A DNA stretch of 13,868 nt from Spirogloea muscicola (taxonomy: Eukaryota; Streptophyta; Zygnematophyceae; Spirogloeales; Spirogloeaceae), in assembly GCA_009602725.1 (NCBI GenBank), contig WELB01000083.1, forward strand, positions 575,785-589,652, given 5' to 3'. Position 1 is the first letter of the stretch. Every line of letters begins with the position of its first letter. A model generated the notes under the pieces. The model was not told the origin of the DNA, did no database searches, and saw only the letters and a list, made by a program, of their open reading frames with translations. This document shows positions 1 to 10,811 of the stretch, piece by piece. The translations under genes were made by a program, and so were the position numbers.

Positions 1-2
1 GG

Positions 3-2599
3 CGTGCCGGCGGCGGCGGCGGCGGCCGCGGCCACCGCGGCCTCTCCGGCGGCGCCGAGGGCCTCCTGCTGGACGACACGGCGGAGTCCTTCCGGGAGAG
101 CGTCGCGCAGTTCGCGCAGGACGTCGTTGCGCCGCACGCGGCGCGCATCGACGCCGCCAACAGCTTCCCGCCGGACGTCGACCTCTGGCGGCTCATGGGC
201 GACTTCCACCTCCACGGCGTCACCGCGCCCGAGGAGTACGGCGGCATGGGCCTGGGCTACCTGTACCACTGCATAGGCGAGCCCGTGAATCTGCTCCAAA
301 TTGAGCAATTTGCTCCAGAACTTGCTCTGGAACAATTTAGCTACTGGAGCTTTCTCTCAGAACTTGCCACTGGGCTCCTTGTGCACAAGACGCCTGGCGC
401 GCTACAGCAGTGCTGGACGACCTTCTCCAATTTCTGAGCATCATATTCCATAGGCTTCTGTTTGCCTTTCTAGACCCCCTTGCCTTTGCTGAGAATTCTC
501 TTAGTGCTGTGAAGGGCGCCTTTACCATGGTCATCCACAGAAATCTCACCATTAGTTTGCGATGTGCAGCCATGGAAGAGCTGAGCCGCGCCTCAGGGTC
601 AGTGGCTCTCTCCTACGGGGCTCACTCCAACCTCTGCATCAACCAGCTGGTAAGGCTGTCTCGCCCGCCTGTCTGAGGTGGCCAGACATCTAAGCAGCTC
701 CGTGAAGTCTGACAAGAGGGCTGAGCCATGTACCAGCGTGCTGGCGTGCCGGGAAGGTGAGACATGGGACGCCCAAGCAGAAAGAGAAGTACCTGCCGAA
801 GCTCATCACGGGCGAGCACGTAGGGGCTCTGGCAATGAGCGAGCCGGGGTCAGGCTCCGACGTCGTAAGCATGCGCTGTAAGGCGGTCAAGGTGGATGGA
901 GGTTATGTTCTCAACGGCAACAAGATGTGGTGCACCAACGGGCCAAGGGCCAGTACTTTGGTGTGTCTTGCGCTGCCTAGCCTCCCTTGTACAATGTGAA
1001 GTGATCAGGGTTCAGGAACTTGTGGGTCAGTGATGTAGCTTAGCATGCATTGAATGCTATTTGCCAAAAACTTATGCAATCCTGGTGTTTGGCACACAGC
1101 CTGCCCGTCACGTGCACTCATGGCCACAGATCCTAGAATTGAACAGGTTGTGTACGCCAAAACAGACCTGCAAGCAGGCGCCAAGGGGATAACTACCTTC
1201 ATCATCAACAAGGGCATGGCGGGCTTCAGCACCGCCCAGAAGCTTGACAAGCTGGGCATGAGGGGCAGCGACACCTGCGAGCTGGTCTTTGAGGACTGCT
1301 TTGTCCCGGATGCTAATGTGCTTGGTCAAGAAGGAAAAGGTGAGCCTTTGCAAATGTTTGCATCTTGTCTTGTCGTGCTTGTGAACCCTCCTCAACATCA
1401 CTTTTGGAGATAGGCAGACCTCTATGCAGAGCAGTGGACAGGCTTCTGGAATGCAACAGCTGCTGCTGAGATTCAATTGCACGTCCTGTGCAGGCGTGTA
1501 TGTGATGATGTCTGGGTTGGACTTGGAGAGGCTAGTCCTCGCTGGGGGCCCGCTGGGTCTCATGCAGGCAGCACTTGATGTGGTCCTCCCTTACGTGCGA
1601 GAACGACAACAGTTTGGGAAGCCCATTGGGGAGTTCCAACTCATGCAGGTCTCTTTATCTCCTCCAGTGCTCAGGTTGTCCTATTTTCTCGTCGTGATAG
1701 TTCTGAGATTTTCATCTTGTCACATACTGCAGAGTGGTGAAGCAGTGTCTGACCTCATTCTGCACCTTGCCTTCTTAGGGGAAGCTTGCAGACATGTATA
1801 CCACACTGCAGGCTTCAAGGTACGTGTGCCTCCTCTCTAAATCATTTTTCATACTGGCTGCTTTCCTGCCTAGGGTGTCTCCATGTACGATTGCGAAATT
1901 GTCAGGTAGATATGGAACCAAGTGCACCTGTGTGAGTCCTTGTATTTCATCTGTAGATCAAGTACAACAATATAGCTCCTTGGGCTGACATTGCAATTTC
2001 CTATCTGTGCCCTTAAGGTCCTTTGTATACAGTGTTGCTAGGGCCTGTGATGCTGGCCGAGTAGATCGTAAGGTAATGTGCCTATGCTGTGAACACACTC
2101 TTGCCTTACTTTATGAATGTTAGTCAGCAGACTTGTTGACTTCAGTGTGGAGCCTTTGCATACATACGGGCCTGGAAGGTCTTTCTGGAAGCTGATGGAC
2201 GAGTTTCTGACAGCTGCACTAATACACAGTCCGGACTCCTATTTTTCTGCAGGATTGTGCTTCTGTCATCCTCTTCTCAGCTGAAAATGCAACCCAAGTT
2301 GCATTACAGGTACAAATTTCTTGGCTCCCACTGCAAAAAGAGTGCTCCCCTAGTGAATAGATAAATGAGCAAGTTGCGTACTGATAAGTGCCAATCTATG
2401 CAATCAGTGGGTTCCTGAGAAGGTAGGCTTTTTCTTGCTCCTCCTATGACAGGCTATACAGTGCCTTGGAGGGAATGGATATATCAATGAATATCCAACT
2501 GGACGACTACTTAGGGATGCCAAGCTCTATGAGATAGGAGCTGGCACAAGCGAAATACGAAGAATGCTCATTGGCAGAGAGCTCTTCAAAGAGGGCTGA
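3..2599 (+). CDS. IVD: Isovaleryl-CoA dehydrogenase, 9 exons, 5' partial
   Basis: Mitochondrial FAD enzyme that oxidises isovaleryl-CoA to 3-methylcrotonyl-CoA in leucine breakdown and passes electrons to ETF (family knowledge). Exons read from the sequence: 3-276, 570-649, 757-960, 1147-1339, 1494-1648, 1779-1819, 2018-2072, 2253-2309, 2453-2599, with stop TGA at 2597. They give 401 residues; the family is about 410-425, so only the start codon and targeting peptide are missing upstream. Visible family signatures are [41 protein letters not shown] and [18 protein letters not shown]. The catalytic base is the Glu in [12 protein letters not shown] (codon 1526-1528). The position that is Glu in medium-chain dehydrogenases is Ala here, in [12 protein letters not shown] (codon 2540-2542). 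This pairing identifies IVD within the acyl-CoA dehydrogenases. Intron 1 appears to be GC-AG. The first exon is much more GC-rich than the last. It lies directly upstream of the gene for the next enzyme of the pathway. Confidence 0.96.
9..26 (+). repeat. (GGC)6 triplet run in IVD exon 1
   Basis: Six perfect GGC triplets are in frame in the first visible exon and encode six glycines ahead of the conserved LLLDD start of the mature enzyme. The run lies in the targeting or linker part of the protein, where length variation is tolerated. A similar GGC run lies in front of the BRO1-like gene at 11290-11331. Confidence 0.85.
277..569 (+). other. GC-AG intron 1 of IVD
   Basis: The conserved protein reads YHC-I-A-M-E-E across this junction. 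That needs exon 1 to end with G of the Ala codon at 276 and exon 2 to resume with CC at 570. The intron then starts GCGAGC after ATAG and ends in GTGCAG. The nearest GT, at 285, leaves phase 0, while the only fitting acceptor needs phase 1, so a GT donor there would break the frame. GC donors are a known minority class spliced by the major spliceosome and usually have an otherwise strong match to the donor consensus, as here. The intron also holds overlapping inverted repeats at 303-315 and 312-350. Confidence 0.8.
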
Positions 2600-3761
2600 T
2601 TATATTCTTGTGAGCCTGCTAGTGTTGTTTTTATTGTGCCTGCCCACTTATTGAATTTTGTCATGGTCGCATAAATTTACATATATTTGATCTATTGTCT
2701 TGGTTTTATGGTCTTTGTGACCAAGTTGACGCTGCTATCCTCGTCTGTCCCGACTCCTCACTTGTTTACATCCTTTGAAGAAGGTGTACGGTTGTAAGAA
2801 GAAGCACCTCTAGAAGGATGGCTAGTCAGCCCTACGAGTTCAGGAGCCCACGCGCACTAGTCTTGCAGTCTTCGAGCCGGGTTTGCTTGCCGTGTAAAGC
2901 TGACTCCCTCCACGTTCTCAGCTGGCCCGCAAGAACCATCGCCCTCTTAGAAAGTGGGCGATGGCTCGTTCATCCTTTTGAGCTGGCCTTTCATCCCTCT
3001 TGTGTTTTCCCTTTGAGCTGGCCTCTCCCAGCCATTGCCTTTCAATGGAAGAGCTACCGCCCTTTCAGCGGGAACATTGGTTATTATCGATCGACTTTAG
3101 CCTTGATGTCGAGGTCGTAGGGGAGCAGGTGCTGGCAGCAGCGCGAGGCCGCCAGCGGCCGTGCGTCTGACGCGGCACTCCGAGGTGCTGACTGGGGCGC
3201 CGGACCCGGCAATGAGCTCTTAAATCGTTGTTTCTCCGTAACGATCTCATAAACTGACATGTGGCTTACTTATCAAGGACAGAAGCTGCGGTCTGGACTA
3301 GCGGAGAAGCGGCGGCCGGGTCTCCTCCAGACGTATCCGCGACGTCGGCGTCGTTGCCATCACGTAGCCAAGCGGCCATCACAAGAATCTGACGATGGCG
3401 CAGAACAAGCGCTGCAGCGGACGACGAGATTCTCTCAGATATTGGTCAGGCTTCATCCGCTCCTGGCCTCCGGGGCTCCGCCTCCGGCGCCTCCGCAGCC
3501 GCCGTGCGCCGCGCCGCGCGCCGCGGGCGCTCGACGACGCAGGCGGACGCCGGAGGACGTCCCGGCGACGAGGCCAGGACCTGTGTGTGTCGTCTGATGG
3601 TGAATTGGCAGCTCGCTGATGAGGAGAATGCAGCGAACGGCATGGGAGATTGCCGACGATGAGCTGCGGGCCGGCGTCAACGCGGCCCGGGAGATGTCAC
3701 GGTCATGCGCATACTTGTGACGACGACTTGCAGACCCGTCTAGTTGAGCTGCCTCGTCGAT
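2600..3761. other. IVD-MCCA intergenic region (3' UTR plus promoter/leader)
   Basis: I found no convincing gene in this 1.16 kb. The first 200 bases after the IVD stop are AT-rich and probably hold its 3' UTR; no polyadenylation signal is clear enough to place. From about 2880 to 3030 the motif AGCTGGCC recurs three times (near 2920, 2981 and 3017), and a 9-bp hairpin lies at 2936-2964. From about 3460 to 3580 the sequence becomes very GC- and CpG-rich, then less so, which would suit the promoter and 5' leader of the carboxylase gene. Open frames here (for example 3259-3597) resemble no family and look like composition-driven chance frames. Confidence 0.6.
2936..2964. repeat. Inverted repeat, 9-bp perfect stem
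   Basis: CCATCGCCC at 2936-2944 is followed by an 11-base loop and then by its exact reverse complement, GGGCGATGG, at 2956-2964. It sits between two AGCTGGCC copies. It could be a 3' UTR or promoter element, or chance; nothing in the sequence assigns a role. Confidence 0.7.
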
Positions 3762-6700
3762 ATGCTGGCCCGCCGCGGCTGCTGCGACGTGATCAGACGC
3801 CACTGCAAGCGTTTCCGGTCAGCCAGCTCTTGTCTGGGAGCTCAGGCGCATGACCGGCGACCTGCTTCGCCACAATATGAGCGCAGGAGCTCGCAGCACG
3901 CGCACTTGAGCTCAAGCAGATGGCTATCGGACACCAGCTTGCAGCAGCCCATTTTGACAGTCAGGGCGTTTGCGACCACCATTGACAGGGTGCTTGTAGC
4001 AAACAGGGGAGAGATAGCCTGCAGAATCATGAGGACACTCAGGAGGCTCGGAGTCGAGTCAGTGGCCGTATACGGTGACGAAGATAGAAACGCCTTGCAC
4101 GTCAAGAATGCGGACCTTGCAATGGATCTTGGTAGAAGCTTCCGGTATCTTCAGATGGATGCCATTGTCAATGCGGCCTTGAGAGCCAACGCAAAGGTGC
4201 GAAGACCTGACATTGTAGTCCAGCAACTGACATTCTTCGCAGTTGCAGCAGCTCTTCACTAGAAATCGAAGCAGGTTGGTACATTGTTGAGTCGTCGCAA
4301 ACAGGTCTGCATCTCAAGCTCAGCATGCCATGACTCATGCCTCTTGCAGGCCATCCACCCCGGATATGGTTTTCTGTCCGAGAATCACAAATTTGCTCAG
4401 TTGTGCCAGAGCCAAGGGATTGAGTTCATTGGCCCACCACCCTCCGCAATTCTATCTATGGGTGACAAGAGGTTTGTCAGGTCCTCTCCTCAAGCAGAAA
4501 GCATTCCTGCACTGTTACACTATTTGTAATGTTCGCTTGTTCATGCTTTAAGTTCATGTACTTGCTGTGCAGCCCTGCGCTTTGTCCATTTGACAGTGGT
4601 GGCCCCATTAACCTCATATTGTCTTGGCGCACTCAGCAAAGCCAAGGAGATCATGACCAGTGCCGAGGTGCCAGTAGTGCCAGGTTACCACGGCAAGGAG
4701 CAAGATGCTACTTTCCTACAAGCAGAGGCTGACAGGATAGGTTATCCTGTCCTCATCAAGGCTACTCAAGGTGGAGGCGGTAAGGTAATCTACCTCACTG
4801 TGAGGTCCTGCATTGTTGGAAAGGCTATATGGGCTCTACGTATAGTGCCACTGTTGCACCAGCTTAGTTGCAAAAATTGGACATTGAAATTGCTCTGACA
4901 ATCTCTCGAGCAATTTGCTTATGTCTACCTTAAGTAGTGCTTGATAGCCACTTTCTTTGAGTAGCAGACTGCTGTTGTTGTTGGAGCTGGCGCTTCTGCA
5001 AGGCTTCAAATTGTTGCCTCTGGGGTAAGAGATTTATGTTGGAAATGTGTATTTGCTGATGGGGGCCATGCATTGTGAAACAACAGGGTATGAGGATAGT
5101 GGAGATGCCGGACGACTTTCCTGCAAAGCTTGAGGAGGCAAGACGGGAGGTAGCTCTGTCTGTGGAGGACACCACAGTACTAGTGGAGAAATACATTGCC
5201 AAAGCTCGACATGTGGAAGTGCAGGTTAGCGACACATGTATTCAGAGGCACAGGAGGCACGAGGCTTACTATCTGCACCCGTCATCTTTCAGTGGTCCTA
5301 CTTCCATGCAATTGCAAGATAGTCATCAAGAATCAAACAGAAAATCACTCATATCATGCTCCCTGGCATGTACTTTAATTTCTGTACCCATTACTATGAC
5401 TTCAGCATCCAACTTTCCTCTCTAGCTCTGACTTGTCTATCTTATTGTTGAGGTGCTTCTGAACATGGTGCTTCTCGAACAGGTGGTTGCTGACAAGCAC
5501 CATAATGTTCTGCACCTCTTTGAGCGCGATTGCAGTGTGCAGCGTCGCCACCAGAAGATTATAGAGGAGGCTCCTGCAGTAAGCTTGAATTACAGAAGAT
5601 TGGTCCTAAATTGTGTATGTGCGTCTTGTGCTGGTTGCATCAGTATCACACGTCATATGAGCCACCTAGTGAGCTGATATTCTCAGGAAAGTCTTGAACA
5701 GGCTTGTAGAGACTAGCTTCTTGGCATGCAATGCATGGAGAAATCTTTTGCACAATGTGACTACTCAATTGACATGCTGCCCACATTGACTCTATCGTAT
5801 ATCCTGTCATTGAATGCAGCCACTTCTTTCCGAATCATTCCGGAAAAGCATCTGCCAGGCTGCTGTTAATGCTGCAAAGGTATTGAACGAAGGTTACAAT
5901 AACCCGAGCACATCCCTGGAAGCAGAGCAAGAGCTTAAGAAACAGTGACTGTAAGCACGTCTTTGCAGGCAGTTGGGTACGAAAGTGCTGGCACAGTGGA
6001 ATTCATAGTGGACACAGGCTCCAACAACTTCTACTTCATGGAGATGAATACGCGCCTCCAGGTAGCTTAGCCAAGAATCAGCTGTAGTCAGAAGCATGTT
6101 GTATACAAATCGCAAATCAACACATTGTTAGGTATCAGCAGTTTCTCAGCTTGACCACAAGCACTCAAGAACTTACAGTATTAGTTCCTCATTGATTGCC
6201 TTATAGTCGAGCTTCCTTGGAAGCTTCCTGTGTAAGACTGTCTGCAAGCTCTTGCTTAAAAGCACGTGAGCTATCTTGTCAGGTGGAGCATCCCATCACA
6301 GAGTTGGTGACAGGCGTTGACATAGTAGAGTGGCAACTTTTAGTTGCAAGAGGGCAGGCTTTACCACTTTGCCAAGACCAAATCCAAAGCAAAGGTACCC
6401 CTTTCTGAAGTACCTTGCTTGCTGCAGGATAACCAACGCTTAACTGTAAGCTATGGATGAGACAGAGAAAGCTGACAGTTGCTGTGCTTGCTGCATTACT
6501 GAAGTGAAGAGTTTGGCTATTTTAGCAATCTAATATCAAGTGCGGCTCCTCTCCAGGCCATGCTTTTGAAGCCCGAGTGTGTGCTGAGAATGTCTCACTT
6601 GGCTTCTTACCTTCACCTGGAATCATTCATATGTGCCAACAGCCTCCTACATCTTCTACAGGTATTATCAAAGCTTGCAAATTTTACCAGGTAGAACTTT

Positions 6701-9175
6701 ACTGGCCTGGATCTCCGCTGAGTCAGACGGCAATAGTAGAGGATCTCAGGCAGACAAGGTACCAGTCATCTGCACTCCGTCTAAAGCTCACAGATATTTT
6801 CTGCAATTTACATTGCAGTAAGAGTGGACTCTGGGGTCGAGGAGGGTGGTCATGTATCTGGAGTCTTTGACCCCATGATTGCAAAGGTTGCTGTTTGGGA
6901 CGTAGACAGACAAGCTGCCTTGAATAAGCTCCACCGCAGCCTGCAAGATTATAAGGTACTGTCAAACAGGTGCTTGTTGACATCATGGGAGCTGAGCAAT
7001 GTTAATTCCATGATTCGCTTCGTCTTGGTACCAGCTGTAATGCAGGACCTTGTCCCACTTGCTCTGCTGTCTTGCAGAGCAAGATAGCAGCGGTACATTG
7101 AAGTCTGATGAGTCTGACGCGCTAATGATCATGCACCGTGGAGCTTAGATTGACTGATTTTTTGTGAAGGGCTTAAGAAGCTGGCCATGTATACATACAT
7201 TCGACATCCCTTCAAATACCCGTTAGTGTCATGCAGATTGCTGGAGTCTCAACCAATTTGGCTTTCTTGCAAAGGCTGGCAAAGCACCCAGCGTTTGTTT
7301 CTGCAGATGTTGACACGCATTTTCTCCAGCGATATCCTGATGTTCTTCAAGACACAGGCAATGCACTTGACAAGAGGCTCTCAAGGCTGTTAAGCAGAGG
7401 GGAGTCTCCAGGAAGTGGAAAGGACATGCAAGATGCTGCAGTGGAGAGCCATGACTCATCTGGCGCTTTAGTGGCAGCAGTTACAGCAGCAGCCATGTGC
7501 ACGATAGACCGACAGAATACAGAACAGCTTTTACACAGTAAGTCTGCTCCTTGTCTACACCATTACTAGCACAAGATCAACGACTTTGGCTCATGTTGCT
7601 CCAATTAGGCTGCTGGTTTCATCACAAAGGCTTGAAGGTGGACAGAGATTGCTGCACTTGGGGCACTGTGCCACTTCGCTATGGCCTGCATGATTATCTA
7701 GCATGTTGTTGACTCAATTCGTAGGAGTGCACCAAATCTGGAGCAATGGAATGGGATTCAGGGTAAACCATCCCCATAGCCAGTCAGTGCAACTGAGCAA
7801 GCCATCTCCTGATGGAACTCTGCAAGACATCAACGTCCTTGTGACGTACTTGAAAGATGGTACCCTGATTGTCAAGGTCAGCACCACTGGTGAAAGATGT
7901 CATCTCTTGTCGCCATGACTATCTTGAGAAGCTTGACAGGTCTATCTGCTGTTGTTGACCATGTCAAGGCAATCAAGCATGGACATCATGCAGCACTTCA
8001 AGTAGCCAATGATAGAAGTATGATGATTTAATGACCTCGTTGAAGTAGGCAATACTGGGCGAAGCAGGTTGACAACGAGCCAGCTGTGCACCTGCAAGCA
8101 AGAAGCTTGGATGAGAAGGGCAACTTTCTCATTACAGTGGACGGTTGCTCTTTCAGAGCCACCTTTGTGCAATACGTCAAGGTCAGACATTTGACACTCC
8201 TGCTGAAATATGTCAGTTGTTATTGTACAGCAATTGGATAGTTTCTATGACAAATATATGACATTTGGAAGATGTCATGGGTTGCAGATTTTCAAGAGCA
8301 CTGGTAAGTGGAACTTTTGATTCTCTGGCTACTTAGCAGCTCAGGCAGGCTGGCATTTGCAATGTCCACAGGGAGGTAATCTGCACCTGGAGATCTTTTC
8401 TGGGGGTAGCAGCGCTCACTTCACTGTCCAGGGTCCCAAAGAGTATTTGGATGCTAACATTTTTCTGGAGAAGCAAGGCGATGGAGGTGGACCCACGCAG
8501 TTGCAGGGGAGAGTGTCGTCAGGAAGCAAAGGAGTAGTTGTCAGTCCAATGGCCGGCAGGGTTGTGAAAGTGTCAGCCCATTCTGGGCAGACTGTGGAGA
8601 AGGGCATGAACGTGATTGTCCTTGAGGCCATGAAGATGGAAGTTAGTAATTCAGCTGCCCTCCCAATAATACGTCTTCCCAGCGACATTTGGATGGCTTG
8701 TTTTCACTTCCATTACTGCTTCTACTGCTGCTTGCTTCTTCTGATTGTAGCAGAGCTTGAGCCTGCGACCATGGGTTTTGGCTCCTCGTACTCTTCTGCT
8801 GCTTAAGCACTCTATTGATGAGGCATGCCCAATTTCTACTGTGAGCAGCACACCGTCAAGGCGCCACTGTCTGGTGTGGTGGATGGCCTGTCTGTCTCCG
8901 TTGGCGAGCAAGTGCAGGATGGCACTGTCCTCTTCACAATCAAGGTACTCATATTTTGCCCTTGGGGGTCATTCTGACCCTCACCTTCCCTACGCTTGGT
9001 GGGCATCATGATATGAGCTTCATAATATGTCTAGCACGTGGCAAGAGACAGGTACATGTCAAAAAGGTGTGCAATAGGTGCATTGTGAGGCTGCATATGA
9101 CAATGATATGAGGAGGTTATCTGACTGGAGTATCTGGTTACTTGGATCTCTTCATACCTGCAGGAGGCATCATGA
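3762..9175 (+). CDS. MCCA: 3-methylcrotonyl-CoA carboxylase alpha (biotin) subunit, about 16 exons
   Basis: Biotin carboxylase and biotin-carrier subunit of mitochondrial MCC, which carboxylates 3-methylcrotonyl-CoA in leucine breakdown together with a beta subunit not in this window. Exons: 3762-4196, 4350-4471, 4637-4784, 5087-5224, 5483-5578, 5820-5879, 5969-6061, 6283-6394, 6557-6661, 6819-6955, 7237-7537, 7725-7876, 8068-8181, 8372-8641, 8849-8944 and probably 9164-9175; about 796 residues, slightly longer than typical plant forms. ATG 3762 is the first in-frame ATG after an in-frame TAG at 3741. It opens a basic targeting peptide of about 70 residues ending near RAFAT. Then come the biotin carboxylase N-domain ([14 protein letters not shown], about 77-90), the ATP-grasp loop GGGGKGMR (K235), [27 protein letters not shown] (E358, N360, R362) and EARVCAENV (R408, with Cys where Tyr is usual). 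A weakly conserved middle domain (about 483-671) contacts the beta subunit in this family. The biotin domain has EAMKMEH, biotinyl-Lys759. All donors are GT. The C-terminus is uncertain. Confidence 0.96.
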
Positions 9176-10811
9176 CTTGGACTTTGACGTAGTCTGAAAA
9201 TCTTGCTCTGACTTGGGCTGAGGCTTATCCGATTGTTTGGCAAGAAGTTGACGGCGAGTGGCACTCCTCCTGACAAGGGCCGAGATAAGCTAATCTCACA
9301 GGCTTGACATCCTTGAACAAGCGCCACTAACGACGTCGAATTGCTCGCCCGTGGACAATGCTCATGGCTCCCTTAACTTTCTGGTGGATGCGGTGCACAC
9401 CCAGGTAAGTGGCACAGCAGTTTTGCATTGCAATCAGCGCAGTCAGAGATTGTATATATTGTGGATCTGCAGGAAGCACATCCTGCCAGATATAGGCTTG
9501 TCTATTACTCGGTTAGGCTGCGATTGCAGCTCCTATGCGGCCCCAGCTCAAGGACGCAGAAATTCATTTTGTTGACTATACGAGTAATTCCTGACGTCTC
9601 CGATTGTCTCACAAGCATAATACATTTGCGGCACTGCATAAGCAGTTTGCAGGGAGCATTGGCACATGAACAGCCGAGCTTGCGCTATCCTGGTGCATGG
9701 TAGTTGAGCGGCCAAACGCAAGTCTCTGACTCGCATAGGGCTCGATTCTACTTCTGAGTCGCATTTGACATTCTGGACGAACCATGGACTTAGCGATGGC
9801 AAAGGGCTGGACTTTTTGGGCAAGGGGACGACCGCCAAGCTTGGCAGGCTTGATGGAAGAGGAGATGCAGAGCCAGGGTTCTGCTAAGGCTTTCAATGCT
9901 GACTAAGGTTTCTTCCTCCGGATAATGATGTAGAGTGTACTTCGTGCGTCGAAGGTGATATGAATAGCAATTGCTCTGGCTTTTGAATTTAGAGCCCATG
10001 TAATCTCTGCGTACAGCGGCTGTCATGCATTCTGAAGCATCTCAATGGTTGGACATGCTGCATATCCGATGTTCTCAAGTGACTGCCGAACCCAGATTCT
10101 CTGCTCGTCCCACACATATTTCTTAGGAGACCTCCAATTAACCCCAATGCGATCAGCTCCTGCCAGCGGCAGTTGACATCTTTGGCTGTTCAGGTCCTCG
10201 TTTCCACACTCTCCTTCAGAATATTGCCCATCTAGGCTTCACACGACATGCAGATGTGTTCCCGGCTGATATGGGCTTGCCAGAAGCTGCATATCTGTCG
10301 CTCTCGTGACGACGAGTCTCGGCCTGTTTGCCGCGTGCTCAGGCTAATGCTTTGCACCAGAAAGCTGGGCGAGCTCTAGTTGGTGGCAAAAGGGCTTCGT
10401 TTCTGCCATCTAGTATTAAGGCATCGATTAGCGACCTTTTATGTTTTGACCCGTGGTTACTGAGCGGGTTAATCTGATGTAGGTATTGTAGGTCTTTAGA
10501 TGTGCTTGCCTTTGTACTTGCCCATTTGGCCTTCGTTTCTATCAAACACACGACATTATCCCATAATTCTTGGAAGCGCTCTTTCTCCTAATACAAGATG
10601 TGGCCACCTATACCTTCACAACGAGCTGTGCAAACCGTTGACTTTGCTGAGACTTTGGAAGCTTCACTACCTTCCACCTGCTCCACAACACCCTCGCCTC
10701 TCTGCCACCGCCACAAATCCGGACAGGCTGCGCCCCCACCAGCTCTGATCTCCTTGCGAAGCCGCGGACATCAAGTCACAGCAGCAAGCCGTGGCGGCTG
10801 CGCCGCATGTC
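9176..10811. other. Unassigned region between MCCA and the small membrane-protein gene
   Basis: I recognise no gene family in these 1.6 kb. They should include the MCCA 3' UTR and the promoter of the next gene. Pieces that look exon-like but match nothing I know are: 9302-9404, bounded by TCACAG and a perfect CAG-GTAAGT donor; overlapping + strand open frames around 9708-9906; and a 72-codon minus-strand frame at 10023-10238 without a start codon. I found no tRNA, no terminal inverted repeats and no transposase or reverse-transcriptase motif. Confidence 0.55.

Noticed and set aside
285-290. GTGAAT as donor of IVD intron 1
   Set aside because: It leaves phase 0, but the only acceptor before the conserved MEELSRASG needs phase 1. 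It would also insert residues not found in the family.
1108-1563. 151-codon minus-strand frame
   Set aside because: It lies opposite IVD exons 4 and 5, whose + strand translation is clearly conserved; it is a shadow frame.
3259-3597. 112-codon + strand frame, and overlapping frames on both strands at 3395-3803
   Set aside because: They are Arg/Pro/Ala-rich because of the GC-rich composition, resemble no family, and overlap each other on both strands.
8258-8278. 7-bp inverted repeat ATGACAT/ATGTCAT in an MCCA intron
   Set aside because: Too short to stand out in AT-rich intron sequence.
8945-8977. MCCA ending by read-through to TGA at 8975
   Set aside because: It adds an unusual [10 protein letters not shown] tail and skips a good donor. 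It is kept only as an alternative to the terminal exon at 9164.
3-9175. Bacterial liu operon or contamination
   Set aside because: Both genes are split by many spliceosomal introns, and MCCA carries a targeting peptide, so this is eukaryotic nuclear DNA.
9700-9765. tRNA-like signals (TAGTTGAGCGG and GGCTCGATTCT)
   Set aside because: They resemble the A and B boxes, but the T-arm stem does not pair and no acceptor stem forms.
9708-9906. Two overlapping + strand open frames of about 40-60 codons
   Set aside because: The stretch is open in several frames on both strands, has no convincing splice sites and resembles nothing known; likely chance.
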